Of a stretch of 64,000 nt of DNA, positions 25,555 through 35,194 are shown piece by piece. The DNA comes from Calditrichia bacterium (GTDB lineage: Bacteria > Calditrichota > Calditrichia > RBG-13-44-9 > J075), in NCBI GenBank assembly GCA_028284905.1, contig JANQQU010000065.1, positions 1-64,000 of the forward strand, in the 5' to 3' direction. The notes under the pieces are model-generated. The model searched no databases, had not been told where the DNA came from, and saw only the letters and a program-made list of their open reading frames with translations. The stretch's first letter is position 1; the number at the start of each line of letters is the position of its first letter. Position numbers and translations under genes: made by a program.

Positions 25555-26781
25555 TTATTTCAACAGCACCATCCGTTTGGTTGCGACAAAAGCGCCAGCC
25601 TGAATTCTGTAAAAATAGATACCGCCGGGCAAGTTTCCCGCATGCCAATCCACTTGATAGCTGCCGGCTGGGACGGTCTGATCGTGGAGTAGGGCGACCT
25701 CTTTGCCCAGTAAGTCATAAACGGTCAGGCGCACTTCTTCGCTTTTCGGTATCGCAAATGTTATTGTCGTGTTTGGATTGAAAGGATTGGGAAAATTCTG
25801 AGCAAGCGCATAGCTTTGCGGCACTTCTTCGGATATGGGCTCGATATCCGTGCTAACTCCGAAATTGAGGATGGTGCCATTATTTCCTACTGCCCAGCCA
25901 TTATTCATATCGCTGAAAAATACCCCGAACAAATATTCTGTCGTGCCGCTGCTTTGCGGTTGCCAGGTTGCACCTCCATCGCTGGTATGAAGAATGATCC
26001 CATTTGCACCGACAATCCAGCCATTATTGGCATCGACGAAATTGATCGCAAACAAATCTTCGGTCGTCCCGCTGGCCCGCGAATACCAGTTGCTGCCGCC
26101 ATTGGTGGTGTACTTAATAAGACCGAATCGCCCGACAATCCAGGCGGTGGAAGCATTAACGGCACACACTGAAAAAAAGAAATCGGTAGTGCCGGCAAAC
26201 TGAAATTCCCAGTTATTGCCGCCATCGCTGGTATGGAAAATAATTCCGCCGCTGCCGACCGTCCAGCCATTATTGGGATCGACAAAGTGGATCGACCGGA
26301 TGTATTCCGAGCCGATTGTGGTTTGCTGCTGCCAGTTGCTGCCGCCATCGCTGGTGTGGATAATGGCCGCAGCATCTCCCCCTGCCCAACCATTATTGAC
26401 ATCGGTGAAATAGATCGCTTTCATTTGCTGCCCGGCGGGATTGGTTTGCGTCGTCCAGCTATTGCCACCGTCGTTGGAATGAAAAATATTACCACCGTCG
26501 CCGGTAAACCAGCCGTTGTTGGCATCGACAAAACATGTCGATCGAATGGTCTGGGTCATCACGCTGCTTTGGAGATTCCAGGTTGTTCCGCCGTCATTCG
26601 TGTGCAGGATAGTACCGTTACCGCCAACCGTCCAGCCGGTATTGGCATTAATAAAATGGATCGAATACAACGAGGCCGTTGTCCCACTGGTTTGGGCATG
26701 CCAGCCTGTCTGCGCATAGAGCGTATTGCAAAACATAAATAAGAGAAACAGCAAGGTGAAGTTGAAACTACGTGCATACAT
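25555..26781 (-). CDS. Exported YCF48/BNR-repeat protein with type IX-type sorting tail
   Basis: 408 residues with signal peptide (FTLLFLLFMFCNTLYAQ). At least seven ~42-residue repeats of the form 'S-I-x-F-x-(D/N)-x-N-x-G-W-x-V-G-x-x-G-x-I-x-H-T-(S/N)-D-G-G-x-x-W' (about 25-310) fold as a beta-propeller like the photosystem II assembly factor YCF48. The C-terminal ~80 residues contain NFPNPFNPNT and end KRMVLLK, the T9SS-type tail. Likely surface-exposed; ligand unknown. Downstream of, and possibly co-transcribed with, the PKD/IPT protein, 46 bases apart. Confidence 0.88.
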   Translation of the reverse strand: MYARSFNFTLLFLLFMFCNTLYAQTGWHAQTSGTTASLYSIHFINANTGWTVGGNGTILHTNDGGTTWNLQSSVMTQTIRSTCFVDANNGWFTGDGGNIFHSNDGGNSWTTQTNPAGQQMKAIYFTDVNNGWAGGDAAAIIHTSDGGSNWQQQTTIGSEYIRSIHFVDPNNGWTVGSGGIIFHTSDGGNNWEFQFAGTTDFFFSVCAVNASTAWIVGRFGLIKYTTNGGSNWYSRASGTTEDLFAINFVDANNGWIVGANGIILHTSDGGATWQPQSSGTTEYLFGVFFSDMNNGWAVGNNGTILNFGVSTDIEPISEEVPQSYALAQNFPNPFNPNTTITFAIPKSEEVRLTVYDLLGKEVALLHDQTVPAGSYQVDWHAGNLPGGIYFYRIQAGAFVATKRMVLLK

Positions 26782-26827
26782 GAGGTTTCCTCCTGTTAGG
26801 ATTTATATTTAATAGTTATTGGTTCCG

Positions 26828-28318
26828 CTAGTTGCTACCGGGGCCCGGGCCAACCTTAAAATCGATCGTGGTCGAATAGCTTTCTCCGGTTTCCAGAACG
26901 ACTATCTTAATCGGACCGGTGGTGGCGCCGGCGGGCACTTTCCAGATTAAGCCATCAGATGTTGAATTCGGACCCTGCGCCTGCGCCTGGACGTCGTTAA
27001 AATAAAGCATATTGCCGTTCACATCTAAACTGAGGTTCCAGCCGATGATGTCTATCAAATCTCCCACTGCCGCGGAATCCGGCGTAAAGGAGATAATCTC
27101 CGGCGGGAGTGAGGTTATCATCATAGTATCGCGGTCGGTTTCATCCTGACTCTCTTCCACATATACAAAGAGTTCAATCAGGTATAATCCTGGCTCACGT
27201 GCCTGAAATGAGCCGGTAGGATCAGTAAAACCTCCGCCGAGGGCCGGATGTGCGTAGGTCGGGAATTGGGCGGCACTCCAGGTATAGCGCAACTCCCGAC
27301 CCAAAGGGTCGTAGGAGGCGCTGCCATCCAGGGTGTAACGGAAATTCGGATCAATGGGAAAACTGAGGACTGTATCCCGCCCGGCGTCAGCTACCGGTCC
27401 GAGAACAATAAAATCATCGGCAGCGGTGGCGATCTCTCCGGTTTCCGCCAGGATAACAGTGATAGGCCCGCTGCTTGCGCCTCCGGGAACTTCCGCTTGC
27501 AGTTCGTCGCTGGCAGCGCTCATCAGCGTTGCCGCTACCCCGTTAAATCGTACTGTATTGCCATTACCGACGAGATCGCTGCTGTAATTTTTGCCGCTAA
27601 TGGTGACGATGGTCCCCGCCAAACCGGTATCCGGTTGAACATCGTTTATTTCCGGTGGTCTGGTAGTGATTTGCGTGGTATCGGCATCCTGATTAATGCC
27701 GGCGGTAACTCTCAGCTCTATCTGGTAAATTCCCGGCTCATCGACCTGTAAATTCGCCAGTAGATCGGTTCTGTTATTGATTGCTGCAGAAGTGAGTATC
27801 GAACGGAGCGGTTTGCTAATGATGCTCCATTCGTATTGTATATCCGAAAGGCCAAGAGTACCGCTGGCATCCAGATACACTGTTTCACCGACATCTGCGT
27901 ACTGATCGGACCCGGCATGGGAAATTTGAGAAATGACCTCGATTGATTTTATAACATCGTCGGTTTCGTTCTCCTCGTCTGTAACCGTAAGTGAGACCGT
28001 ATAAAATCCCGGAAGGTCCGGCGTAAATTTACAAATTTCTTGATTCGTCGGTGAAAGAGTCGCAGCGCTGCCGGAGGGTTTACCCTGGAGAAGAAAACGC
28101 CACGAATAAATAACAATAGGACCTCCATCGGGATTTGACGAAACGGAGGCGTCAAGGGTTACTTCCCGATTAATGTAAACCGGGTTCCCCGGGGTTATTG
28201 TAAACTCGGCAACAGGGGCAAGAGTGCTCGTTGGTCCTGAGCAGCTTTGATAGATGGACAGGCAAGAAAAAAATATTGCGGCAAGAAGTAGTGTTGCGGT
28301 ATTGATCTTACGTGGCAT
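26828..28318 (-). CDS. Surface lipoprotein with PKD and IPT/TIG domains
   Basis: 496 residues from ATG 28318 (AAGGAG upstream), preferred to ATG 28357. The N-terminus is a lipoprotein-like signal (LLLAAIFFSCLSIYQSC). Alternating domains follow: PKD-like (about 35-125 and 127-215: DASVSSNPDGG, VSLTVTDEEN; SGTLGLSDIQYEWSI), IPT/TIG (about 218-300: VQPDTGLAGTIVTISGKNY), PKD (about 305-400: DGSASYDPLGRELRYTWS) and a second IPT (about 402-490: PDSAAVGDLIDIIGWN). All are adhesion or scaffold folds; no catalytic domain is visible. Confidence 0.82.
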   Translation of the reverse strand: MPRKINTATLLLAAIFFSCLSIYQSCSGPTSTLAPVAEFTITPGNPVYINREVTLDASVSSNPDGGPIVIYSWRFLLQGKPSGSAATLSPTNQEICKFTPDLPGFYTVSLTVTDEENETDDVIKSIEVISQISHAGSDQYADVGETVYLDASGTLGLSDIQYEWSIISKPLRSILTSAAINNRTDLLANLQVDEPGIYQIELRVTAGINQDADTTQITTRPPEINDVQPDTGLAGTIVTISGKNYSSDLVGNGNTVRFNGVAATLMSAASDELQAEVPGGASSGPITVILAETGEIATAADDFIVLGPVADAGRDTVLSFPIDPNFRYTLDGSASYDPLGRELRYTWSAAQFPTYAHPALGGGFTDPTGSFQAREPGLYLIELFVYVEESQDETDRDTMMITSLPPEIISFTPDSAAVGDLIDIIGWNLSLDVNGNMLYFNDVQAQAQGPNSTSDGLIWKVPAGATTGPIKIVVLETGESYSTTIDFKVGPGPGSN

Positions 28319-28865
28319 GCTAGTCTCCTTCTTTTCATTAGTGAGAAAAGTTTTCAACAGAAATCTTCTGTAATGGGATCAGCGAGGCAACGCGTCTGCA
28401 GAAACGACAATATTTTGTTACCCGCCCGATCGAAGGAGAACATACCGCGTTTTTATTCTTCCCTGCAAAATCGATATTGCTGAGAGAAATGAGGAGCGAC
28501 TGAGTCTTCTGGAAGGGACCGCTAGGCGTTTGGGGAAAGAATGTTAATTGCTATACAACCGGAATTCAATTCGTATTACCGGCACTGACGTTCAGGGCAA
28601 ATCAGATGTTTAACCTTTTTGTGCAATACTCAGGTTTTCAATTTTTTGGGGAAATAATTTTATCAAAGTTATCGATACGTTCTCCGAAAATTTAGTAAAT
28701 GAAGGCTTTATAAACACAAGCTGATTAATTTCAGAGAAACCTGTTTAATACCCTTTTTGAATGTACGAAATGGCGGCTGGCTTGTCAGTAAGTAAAAAAT
28801 ATATTGCCGCACCGGGCGCCTAATAATGCGCTACCCGGATAGTGGAATCTTCTTAACATAGTCAT
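28319..28865. other. Gene-free 0.55-kb stretch
   Basis: I find no convincing reading frame, known RNA family or member of the interspersed palindrome families here. It separates the upstream ends of the PKD/IPT gene and the end of the DUF1203 gene, and probably holds the PKD/IPT gene's promoter. A weak CCGGG...CCCGG pair lies just after the DUF1203 stop. Confidence 0.5.
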
Positions 28866-29339
28866 TTAGACACGCTGCACCGCGCAGTTATAGCACCCCG
28901 GACCGGCATTGTGAATATGTAAATAATCAACTTCCGCATCCGTAAAACAATCCTGGATGACCTCCTTCAGTTTATGCCCATCAGTTACCCGGGAAGAAAT
29001 CATTATTGCGCCTGCATTATAAGCGCGCACGGAAAGCTGGCGATGTAGCAGCATAGAGGGGATCTCGTTAATCGCCAGTTTGGCGGTCTCAGCATTTTTC
29101 CGTATATAAACCGGACCGCTGGATTGATATGGGGAAGCAACAGCGTGGTGGGCAAATGTTGTCAGGATTACTTCTTCTCCGGCTGCAGCATCTTGTAAAC
29201 TGACGCGACAGGGATAGCCGGGATGTTGATCTGCGATCTTACGAATCGCACCTAATTTTGCCAGTTCTTCTGAAGTGAGATTGAATAGCTGTTCGAAATT
29301 GTTTTTATCTGCAGCGATAATTTGAAAATCTGTTGTCAT
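28866..29339 (-). CDS. DUF1203 family protein
   Basis: 157 residues. The pattern ADQHPGYPCRVSLQDAAAGEEVILTTF, YQSSGPVYIRKNA, LSVRAYNAGAIMISSRV and the C-terminal cysteine pair in GPGCYNCAV match DUF1203. The family is soluble and of unknown function; the paired Cys may bind metal or form a disulfide. Transcribed alone. Confidence 0.8.
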   Translation of the reverse strand: MTTDFQIIAADKNNFEQLFNLTSEELAKLGAIRKIADQHPGYPCRVSLQDAAAGEEVILTTFAHHAVASPYQSSGPVYIRKNAETAKLAINEIPSMLLHRQLSVRAYNAGAIMISSRVTDGHKLKEVIQDCFTDAEVDYLHIHNAGPGCYNCAVQRV

Positions 29340-29529
29340 CGGGAAAGTTCTCCATCTTGTGATAATGTTTGTTTTTAGATAAGGAAGCCATTCCCCGGTA
29401 TCATTTCCACCCGATAATTGCGGTCTTAAAGAGAGAAAGTGAATTGAGCACTCGCAAGACGAGAGAAGATTTTATTAGAACCTTTCTGTAAAAACAGGGT
29501 ATCTTTCTAAAAATGGAAGCGAAAGGCTG

Positions 29530-30321
29530 ATGAGCGAGAAACTGCGAATTTTGATTGTCGATGACGAACGTCCCGCCCGGGAACGCATCCGCGAATTACT
29601 AGCCGCCACTGATGTCGAGGTAGTGGCTGAATGCAAAAATGGAGCGGAGGCGCTGGAAAAAATCCGGGAAATGAAACCGGCATTGGTTTTTCTGGACATC
29701 CAAATGCCGGGAATGGATGGTTTTGCAGTGTTGCAAGCGCTGAATCCCGCAGAGTTACCGGTGATTGTTTTCGTGACAGCATTCGACCAGTATGCCATCC
29801 GTGCGTTTGACGTCAATGCAATTGATTATCTATTGAAGCCGTTTAGCGATGAGCGGTTTGATGCAGCATTGATAAAAGCGCGCCGGCAATGTGAACAAAA
29901 TGACCGGGAAGATAACGATCAGCAACGCCTGCTCGATCTACTCGATGGCTTGCAATCCAGCGGAGAAGCGGGGCAGCAGGCGTCACCACTGGACCGGCTC
30001 GCGGTAAAAACGACTGATCGAATCTTACTGCTTAAAACCGAAGAGATTGACTGGATTGAAGCAGCCGGTGTTTATGTCAATCTGCATGTCGGGCGGCGCA
30101 GCTATCTTTATCGCGAAACGATCGGTGCGCTTGCTGTTCAGCTCGATGCCCGCCAGTTTATTCGCATCCATCGTTCAACTATTGTCAACATCGATCGCAT
30201 CCGCGAGCTACAGCCGCGCTCTCCCGGGGAATACTACGTCATTCTTCAGGATAATGCTGCCCTCAAGCTGAGCCGCGGCTATCGGTCTAATCTTCAGAAA
30301 CGGCTCGGAAAACCGTTTTAA
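29530..30321 (+). CDS. LytTR-family response regulator (orphan)
   Basis: 263 residues. Receiver 1-120: LIVDDERPARERI, phospho-Asp in VFLDIQMPGMDG, TAFDQYAIRAF and LLKPFS. A longer-than-usual acidic linker (NDREDNDQQRLLDLL) leads to LytTR from about 160 (EIDWIEAAGVYVNLH, QFIRIHRSTIVNIDRI). No kinase gene adjoins. The nearest LytS-type kinase on the same strand (34023-35108) lies 3.7 kb downstream, beyond three surface or lipoprotein genes, and may be its partner. Confidence 0.92.
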   Translation: MSEKLRILIVDDERPARERIRELLAATDVEVVAECKNGAEALEKIREMKPALVFLDIQMPGMDGFAVLQALNPAELPVIVFVTAFDQYAIRAFDVNAIDYLLKPFSDERFDAALIKARRQCEQNDREDNDQQRLLDLLDGLQSSGEAGQQASPLDRLAVKTTDRILLLKTEEIDWIEAAGVYVNLHVGRRSYLYRETIGALAVQLDARQFIRIHRSTIVNIDRIRELQPRSPGEYYVILQDNAALKLSRGYRSNLQKRLGKPF

Positions 30322-30400
30322 ATGTCCAATGATTAATATTCAATGTTCAATGTAAAAGTATCGATAACTCTGAACTTTGAACCCTGAACTTTGAACTTCA
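30321..30400. repeat. Interspersed repeats of AATGTCCAATG and GAACTTTGAAC words
   Basis: 30321-30352 is built of AATGTCCAATG/TTCAATGTTCAATG words. 30369-30400 is CTGAACTTTGAACCCTGAACTTTGAACTTC, the word family also at 37216-37315 and near 58285 and 60001. Confidence 0.65.
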
Positions 30401-30526
30401 TACCAAATTTCTCTCCATTTAACCCGGCATATCGCTATTCGTAACATCCTAATTGTGGATTGTCTCCCCGGTATTATTTTAGCTGGACTTACTGACGCAA
30501 CTTTCTTGATAACTGTGGAGATTCTT

Positions 30527-31687
30527 ATGAAGATAAAACAAACCTGCCGGATTTATGCTTTCCTGATACTGTTTATGATTAGCTGGCCAATGATGGCTCA
30601 GGAAATTTTTTTTGATGATTTTTCCAATGGCCTGGATAAATGGATTGTCGGTACGAAAGATTACTTTCGGATCGTTGATACCGGGGATCGCAATTATGGA
30701 GAAGCACTGAAGATGTTTCCCGGCACTCCCTTCCCGTACGCATTAATAAAAAACTCTGAAAACTGGCAGCGCTACGAAGTACGTGGCGATGTGCTTTTCC
30801 CGGACAGCGGGCATAGTTATATGGCCTTGATCTATCACTATGTGGAAGACGGAGAGCGGGCAGATATGGGAAGCATCTACATCAAGGGAAATGGTAGTTA
30901 CATTCGCGTAAATCCCCGGTTTGACCGCAATCCGCTGCGCACGCTCTATGAAGAATTTAAAACGCCACTTACCGGAAAGGCTGCGGTAAAAATAGGGGAG
31001 TGGCAACGATTTAAGGCGGAAATATTTGACAATATCTGCCATTTCTATGTCGGCGATATGGAAACGCCGCAGGTTACTTTCGATGCATTTCCCTTTAGCA
31101 GAGGCATGTTTGGATTTAAACCTCGCGTCGTCGGGGCGCCGGCGGTTATCGACAATATCAAAGTGCGGGGGATTGAGCAGCTTAGCTACCAGGGGGCTCC
31201 CCGTCCGAATATTGCTTACGCACCGGAAAACCTGACCACTGATTGGGAGGTGATCGGGCCATTTGATGGGGCACAGCTGGCGATTGAAACGGGGGAAATC
31301 TCCGGCGAAGAAAGATATTACAAAGATGGCAATGCCTATCGCTGGGAGAAATTTTCTACCGATAAACGCGGGTGCCTGGTAACGGCAAAAATTACCGGAT
31401 TTACCCAGGGAGAGACAGTCGCGTATTTCCGAACTATAATCGAGGCCGATGAACCGCGGGAAATGACCCTGGATTTTAGTACCCGGGAAGATCTGGCACT
31501 TTGGCTGAACGGCGAATTTCTGGGATACGCTTACACCGACCGCTACGCCTGGTACGATTTTCGAACAAATCCTGAACATAACAGTGGTGCCTCAACCCAT
31601 CAGATTCCTAAAGGAAAAAGTGAGCTGATTATTCGGGTACGTGGTGGAGAATATGCCGGGGGAGGGTTTTTTATTTATGTGGAGTGA
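30527..31687 (+). CDS. Exported two-domain beta-sandwich protein (DUF1080/LamG-like plus carbohydrate-binding-like)
   Basis: 386 residues from ATG 30527 (GGAG upstream), preferred to ATG 30455. Signal peptide IYAFLILFMISWPMMAQ. Residues 22-215 start EIFFDDFSNGLDKWIVG and include NWQRYEVRGDVLF and GEWQRFKAEIFDN, VIDNIKVRG, as in 3-keto-disaccharide hydrolase/LamG-type jelly rolls. Residues 235-386 (DWEVIGPFDG, FRTIIEADEPREMTLDFSTREDLALWLNGEFLG) resemble a galactose-binding-like domain. Probably binds or acts on polysaccharide; no catalytic residues can be named. The next gene, also plus strand, is a beta-helix protein. Confidence 0.7.
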   Translation: MKIKQTCRIYAFLILFMISWPMMAQEIFFDDFSNGLDKWIVGTKDYFRIVDTGDRNYGEALKMFPGTPFPYALIKNSENWQRYEVRGDVLFPDSGHSYMALIYHYVEDGERADMGSIYIKGNGSYIRVNPRFDRNPLRTLYEEFKTPLTGKAAVKIGEWQRFKAEIFDNICHFYVGDMETPQVTFDAFPFSRGMFGFKPRVVGAPAVIDNIKVRGIEQLSYQGAPRPNIAYAPENLTTDWEVIGPFDGAQLAIETGEISGEERYYKDGNAYRWEKFSTDKRGCLVTAKITGFTQGETVAYFRTIIEADEPREMTLDFSTREDLALWLNGEFLGYAYTDRYAWYDFRTNPEHNSGASTHQIPKGKSELIIRVRGGEYAGGGFFIYVE

Positions 31688-31747
31688 GATGGTGGAAGGA
31701 CGGAATCTTATGTAGAGAATATAGTTTTGAGAGTTAATGATATTTGG

Positions 31748-31979
31748 ATGGTTCCGCTCCTTTCAGTCGCTCATGGCTCCGCTCTCTGCGTTCGCTAATT
31801 GTTCCGCTCCCGCTGGTCGCTAATGGCCTAATGAAAGTGTCTCTACTGCTTTTTCCATCAGCGACCAACGGGAGCGAAACCTCACGACCGAAGGGAGTGC
31901 AACCATCAGCGACCATAGGGAGCGGAACCATCAGTGACCGCAGGGAACGAAACCTAACGACCGCAGGGAGTGCAACCAT
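31748..31979. repeat. Interspersed repeat, GGTTCCGCTCCCTATGGTCGCTAAT family (copy 2)
   Basis: About four forward units (GGTTCCGCTCC..GTCGCTcATGGCTCCGCTC) to about 31828 are mirrored by about five inverted units (AGCGACCAACGGGAGCGAAACC ...) to 31979. Together they form a 230-base compound palindrome that fills the 31688-32000 gap. Confidence 0.8.
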
Positions 31980-32000
31980 AAACCAAAAAAGGAGCAACCA

Positions 32001-33074
32001 ATGAACCCATTTATCCCTAAAATTTTCGGCTGTTTAATGATGTTTTTATTCTATTTATCCTTAAACGCAGAAATCATTTATCTCGACAGCCGGAACGGCG
32101 ATGATGCTAATCCGGGCAGTAAAGAACAGCCGGTAAAAACGTTCCTGAAAGCCGCGGAATTGGTTAACCATGGCACTGATGAAGGTGGCACAACTGTCAT
32201 CGTTGCACCGGGTGTTTATCCACTTCCGGAGCGGGTGCTGATTGAAAACGAGCGTCCTTTTACAAAAGCAGATCGCCTAACCATCCGGGCAGCCATTTTA
32301 CCGGGAGATGCCGACTGGAAACCGGGCATGATGCCGGTGTTGATCTCCACCCAGGAACGCGGCACCCCGGATATTACCAGGGATCGCGGCACCTCGATGT
32401 ATGGTTTGCAGGTGGAAGTAAGTCATGTTACTATTCAGGGATTGAAATTCCTCGGTAACGCCGCGCCGCATAATCGTTATTACCCGATTCGTCGGAATGG
32501 TAAAAATTTACGGGATCTGGAGGTGACGCAATGTCTGTTTGTCGGTGACCGCCATGCTTTGCCGATTCATGTTGCAATAATCGCCCATGGTCATGAGCTG
32601 GTTGTCGAGCATAGCGTTTTTTATAATTGTAAGAACCCTGTGGTTTTCTGGAATGTGGATGAAGGAAAAAGTTATGGCAATGCCATGCGAAATTGTATTG
32701 TCGAGGGCGCCTATCGCACGGGCGTTTGGGTCGTTGCTACCGCTGATGATTTTGATTTTAGCTATAATGTCTTTAATAACTGCGAGTATTTTTTCGTCCG
32801 TAACGATATTAATCAGGAAACCTTTCATCTAAAGAATTCGATTGTTACCAACTATAAATACTATTCCGGTTATGGCACGGCTGGTGGCCCAAAAAGTGAA
32901 ACCGGCCCGGAAATTTCCTACCGGGAAGAAAACATCCAGAAAGGTGTTGTTGTTGAGCTGGAAACCGGCGATGTTCAGCCTGCGGAGCTAAGCCTGATGA
33001 CGCCAAATAATTACCTGCACCCGGCAGCGAATAGTGCGGCCGCTAAACTCGGGGCAGGATTGTTTAAAAAATAG
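32001..33074 (+). CDS. Exported right-handed parallel beta-helix protein
   Basis: 357 residues with signal peptide (IFGCLMMFLFYLSLNA) and AAAGGAG site. Begins EIIYLDSRNGDDANPGSKEQPVKTFLKAAELV, the opening of DUF1565/pectate-lyase-like beta-helix proteins, then VIVAPGVY and repeated rungs (VTIQGLKFLGN; LEVTQCLFVGD; LVVEHSVFYNC; AMRNCIVEGA; DFSYNVFNNC; LKNSIVTNY). Likely binds or cleaves a polysaccharide outside the cell; active site not identified. Adjacent to the beta-sandwich protein at 30527, suggesting a common polysaccharide role. Confidence 0.78.
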   Translation: MNPFIPKIFGCLMMFLFYLSLNAEIIYLDSRNGDDANPGSKEQPVKTFLKAAELVNHGTDEGGTTVIVAPGVYPLPERVLIENERPFTKADRLTIRAAILPGDADWKPGMMPVLISTQERGTPDITRDRGTSMYGLQVEVSHVTIQGLKFLGNAAPHNRYYPIRRNGKNLRDLEVTQCLFVGDRHALPIHVAIIAHGHELVVEHSVFYNCKNPVVFWNVDEGKSYGNAMRNCIVEGAYRTGVWVVATADDFDFSYNVFNNCEYFFVRNDINQETFHLKNSIVTNYKYYSGYGTAGGPKSETGPEISYREENIQKGVVVELETGDVQPAELSLMTPNNYLHPAANSAAAKLGAGLFKK

Positions 33075-33218
33075 TGATTTTCTTGATAAACCCGATATTA
33101 CTTTTATCTGCTGAAATTACTTTGTGGAATACATGGGTTTAAACTTTATACTATCACAGCCGTATTCAGGTTATCGAATTCAGTAAATAGTGATAATTTA
33201 AAGTGAAATGGAGAGCCG

Positions 33219-34013
33219 ATGAAAATGAAACAGTTCTTATGGGTAATCGGGTTTGTATTGTCTGTTTGTTTATCTGGATGTGTAGAAAGCAAGGATGCCA
33301 CCACGGAAAGCGCTAACGCTAAAGAAGTTAACTTTGTAACAGCCGATAGTATTCAAATTATTGCCGATTTATATGAAAGCAACAAAACAGCGCCGACCAT
33401 TTTACTTTTTCATCAGGGCGGGTCGAATGCCAGAGCTGAGTATGGAACGATCATCCCCCGTTTAATGGAAAAAGGGTATAACATAATCGCTGTCGACCAA
33501 AGACGGGGTGGGCAGCGCTATGGCAGTTATAACCGAACCATTGCCCGGATGCCGGAAAGCAATTTCAGTTACTGTGATGCTTATGCGGACCTTGAGAGTA
33601 CGCTTGATTATCTGATTAAATCAGGATTTTCCGGAAGCAAAATATTGTGGGGAAGCAGTTATAGCGCCGCCCTGGCGATTAAGCTGGCAAACGATCGTCC
33701 TGAAGCGGTGGACGCTGTTTTAGCTTTCTCTCCGGCTTCGGGTGGCCCCATGGAGGGATGCCAGCCTAATGAGTATTTTGAAACCCTGCAAGTCCCCCTG
33801 CTTTTATTAAGGCCGGCACGGGAAATGGAAATAGCGAGTGTACAGGCACAATTTGATTTAGCCCGGGAAAACAATCATCAGGTTTATGTTGCTGAAAATG
33901 GGGTGCATGGTTCGTCAATGCTTGTCGCCAAGCGGGTTAAAGCTGACGTTGCTGAAAATTGGCAAATTGTCGAATCCTTTATTTCCGGTGTCCTTGATGC
34001 GCGCGAAAAATAA
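33219..34013 (+). CDS. Alpha/beta hydrolase lipoprotein
   Basis: 264 residues with lipoprotein signal (LWVIGFVLSVCLSGC, lipobox LSGC). Alpha/beta-hydrolase features: TILLFHQGGSNARAEYG (oxyanion region), GYNIIAVDQRRGG, nucleophile elbow WGSSYSAALA (G-x-S-x-S), PLLLLRPAREME (acid region) and the catalytic His in ENGVHGSSM. Substrate unknown (dienelactone hydrolase-like). The kinase gene starts nine bases downstream, so the two are probably co-transcribed. Confidence 0.82.
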   Translation: MKMKQFLWVIGFVLSVCLSGCVESKDATTESANAKEVNFVTADSIQIIADLYESNKTAPTILLFHQGGSNARAEYGTIIPRLMEKGYNIIAVDQRRGGQRYGSYNRTIARMPESNFSYCDAYADLESTLDYLIKSGFSGSKILWGSSYSAALAIKLANDRPEAVDAVLAFSPASGGPMEGCQPNEYFETLQVPLLLLRPAREMEIASVQAQFDLARENNHQVYVAENGVHGSSMLVAKRVKADVAENWQIVESFISGVLDAREK

Positions 34014-34022
34014 ATTAAGACT

Positions 34023-35108
34023 ATGAACAACCATTGGATATTTCGCTCGATCTGGCATAAACTGGCAGCCGGATTTGTTTTTTGGTCGCTGGTCGGATTA
34101 TTTTTTTCCACCTACGCCTATTTCTATTTTTCCTATCATCAGCCCGGCTACACGTTTGTTGATGCACTAAAAGGCACGCTGCCGCAATGGTATGTCTGGG
34201 GTGGATTAGCGCCGTTGATTGTTCGTCTGGATAAAATTGCCGCCGGTGGAAAAGATCGGATTTTCCGGCGGGCGTTAATGCATATTCCCTTTAGTATTAT
34301 GCTTGCTGCATTGTATGTTTTTATCGAATCCGTTTCGGATAAGTTTGTTTACGGGGAGATGCCAGTGTTGACATTGGGGCATTTCGCCGGAGAAATACAA
34401 TGGAATTTACCGAACTATTGGGTGATTTTTGCCAGCTATGTCATTTACGAATATTACAACAAATATCGCGATAAGGAGTTGGCGGCAATTCGCCTGGAAG
34501 CGGAATTGGCGAAGGCGCATTTGCAGTCTTTGAAAGCGCAGCTGCATCCTCATTTTCTCTTCAACGCCCTGAATACGATTTCCGCGACGATGGAAAAAAA
34601 TCCCCGCTCTGCTCGCCGGATGACCGCGCAGCTTGCAGACATTCTCCGCTTTCTGCTCGAAATGTCCGACCGGCAGGAGATTACCCTCGCAGAAGAAATT
34701 TCTTTTCTGAAGAATTACCTGGAGATTCAACAAGCCCGTTTTGAAGAACGGTTGCAGACGCATATCGATGTTCCTATGGATTTGGGAAAAGCAATGGTGC
34801 CAGTGCTGATTATTCAACCATTGGTGGAAAATGCCATCAAGCATGGCATCTCGCCGCAAACCGAAGGGGGTAAAGTGATCGTTCGCGCTTTTTGCCAGGA
34901 TGAGCAATTACAAATCCGGGTCTGTGATAATGGTGTTGGTCTGCCAAAAAACTGGCGGCTCTCCCGGAATAAAGGCATCGGATTAGCAAATACACTCAGT
35001 CGCTTGCAGCAACTATACAGTGGGCAATATAATTTTAGTATTGAAGAGAATACGGAAAAGGGAGGAGGCACAATTGTTCGGATAACGCTTCCTTTACGAG
35101 GAATTTAA
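34023..35108 (+). CDS. LytS-type sensor histidine kinase
   Basis: 361 residues. Four N-terminal membrane helices (LAAGFVFWSLVGLFF; WYVWGGLAPLIVRL; LMHIPFSIMLAALYVFI; YWVIFASYVIYEYY), a coiled-coil linker (YRDKELAAIRLEAEL), the phospho-His in LHPHFLFNALNTIS and HATPase motifs LVENAIKHGIS and DNGVGLP. The four-helix sensor closely resembles the one fused to LytTR at 46209-47057. No regulator follows; the orphan LytTR regulator at 29530 is the best candidate on this strand. Confidence 0.92.
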   Translation: MNNHWIFRSIWHKLAAGFVFWSLVGLFFSTYAYFYFSYHQPGYTFVDALKGTLPQWYVWGGLAPLIVRLDKIAAGGKDRIFRRALMHIPFSIMLAALYVFIESVSDKFVYGEMPVLTLGHFAGEIQWNLPNYWVIFASYVIYEYYNKYRDKELAAIRLEAELAKAHLQSLKAQLHPHFLFNALNTISATMEKNPRSARRMTAQLADILRFLLEMSDRQEITLAEEISFLKNYLEIQQARFEERLQTHIDVPMDLGKAMVPVLIIQPLVENAIKHGISPQTEGGKVIVRAFCQDEQLQIRVCDNGVGLPKNWRLSRNKGIGLANTLSRLQQLYSGQYNFSIEENTEKGGGTIVRITLPLRGI

Positions 35109-35194
35109 TTACTCATGTTACGTGTCGCAAAACGATGCTTTCGATGGTCCTTTATCCGCCCTGCCCCGGACTAGCGTCCTGGGCTAATTTGGGT

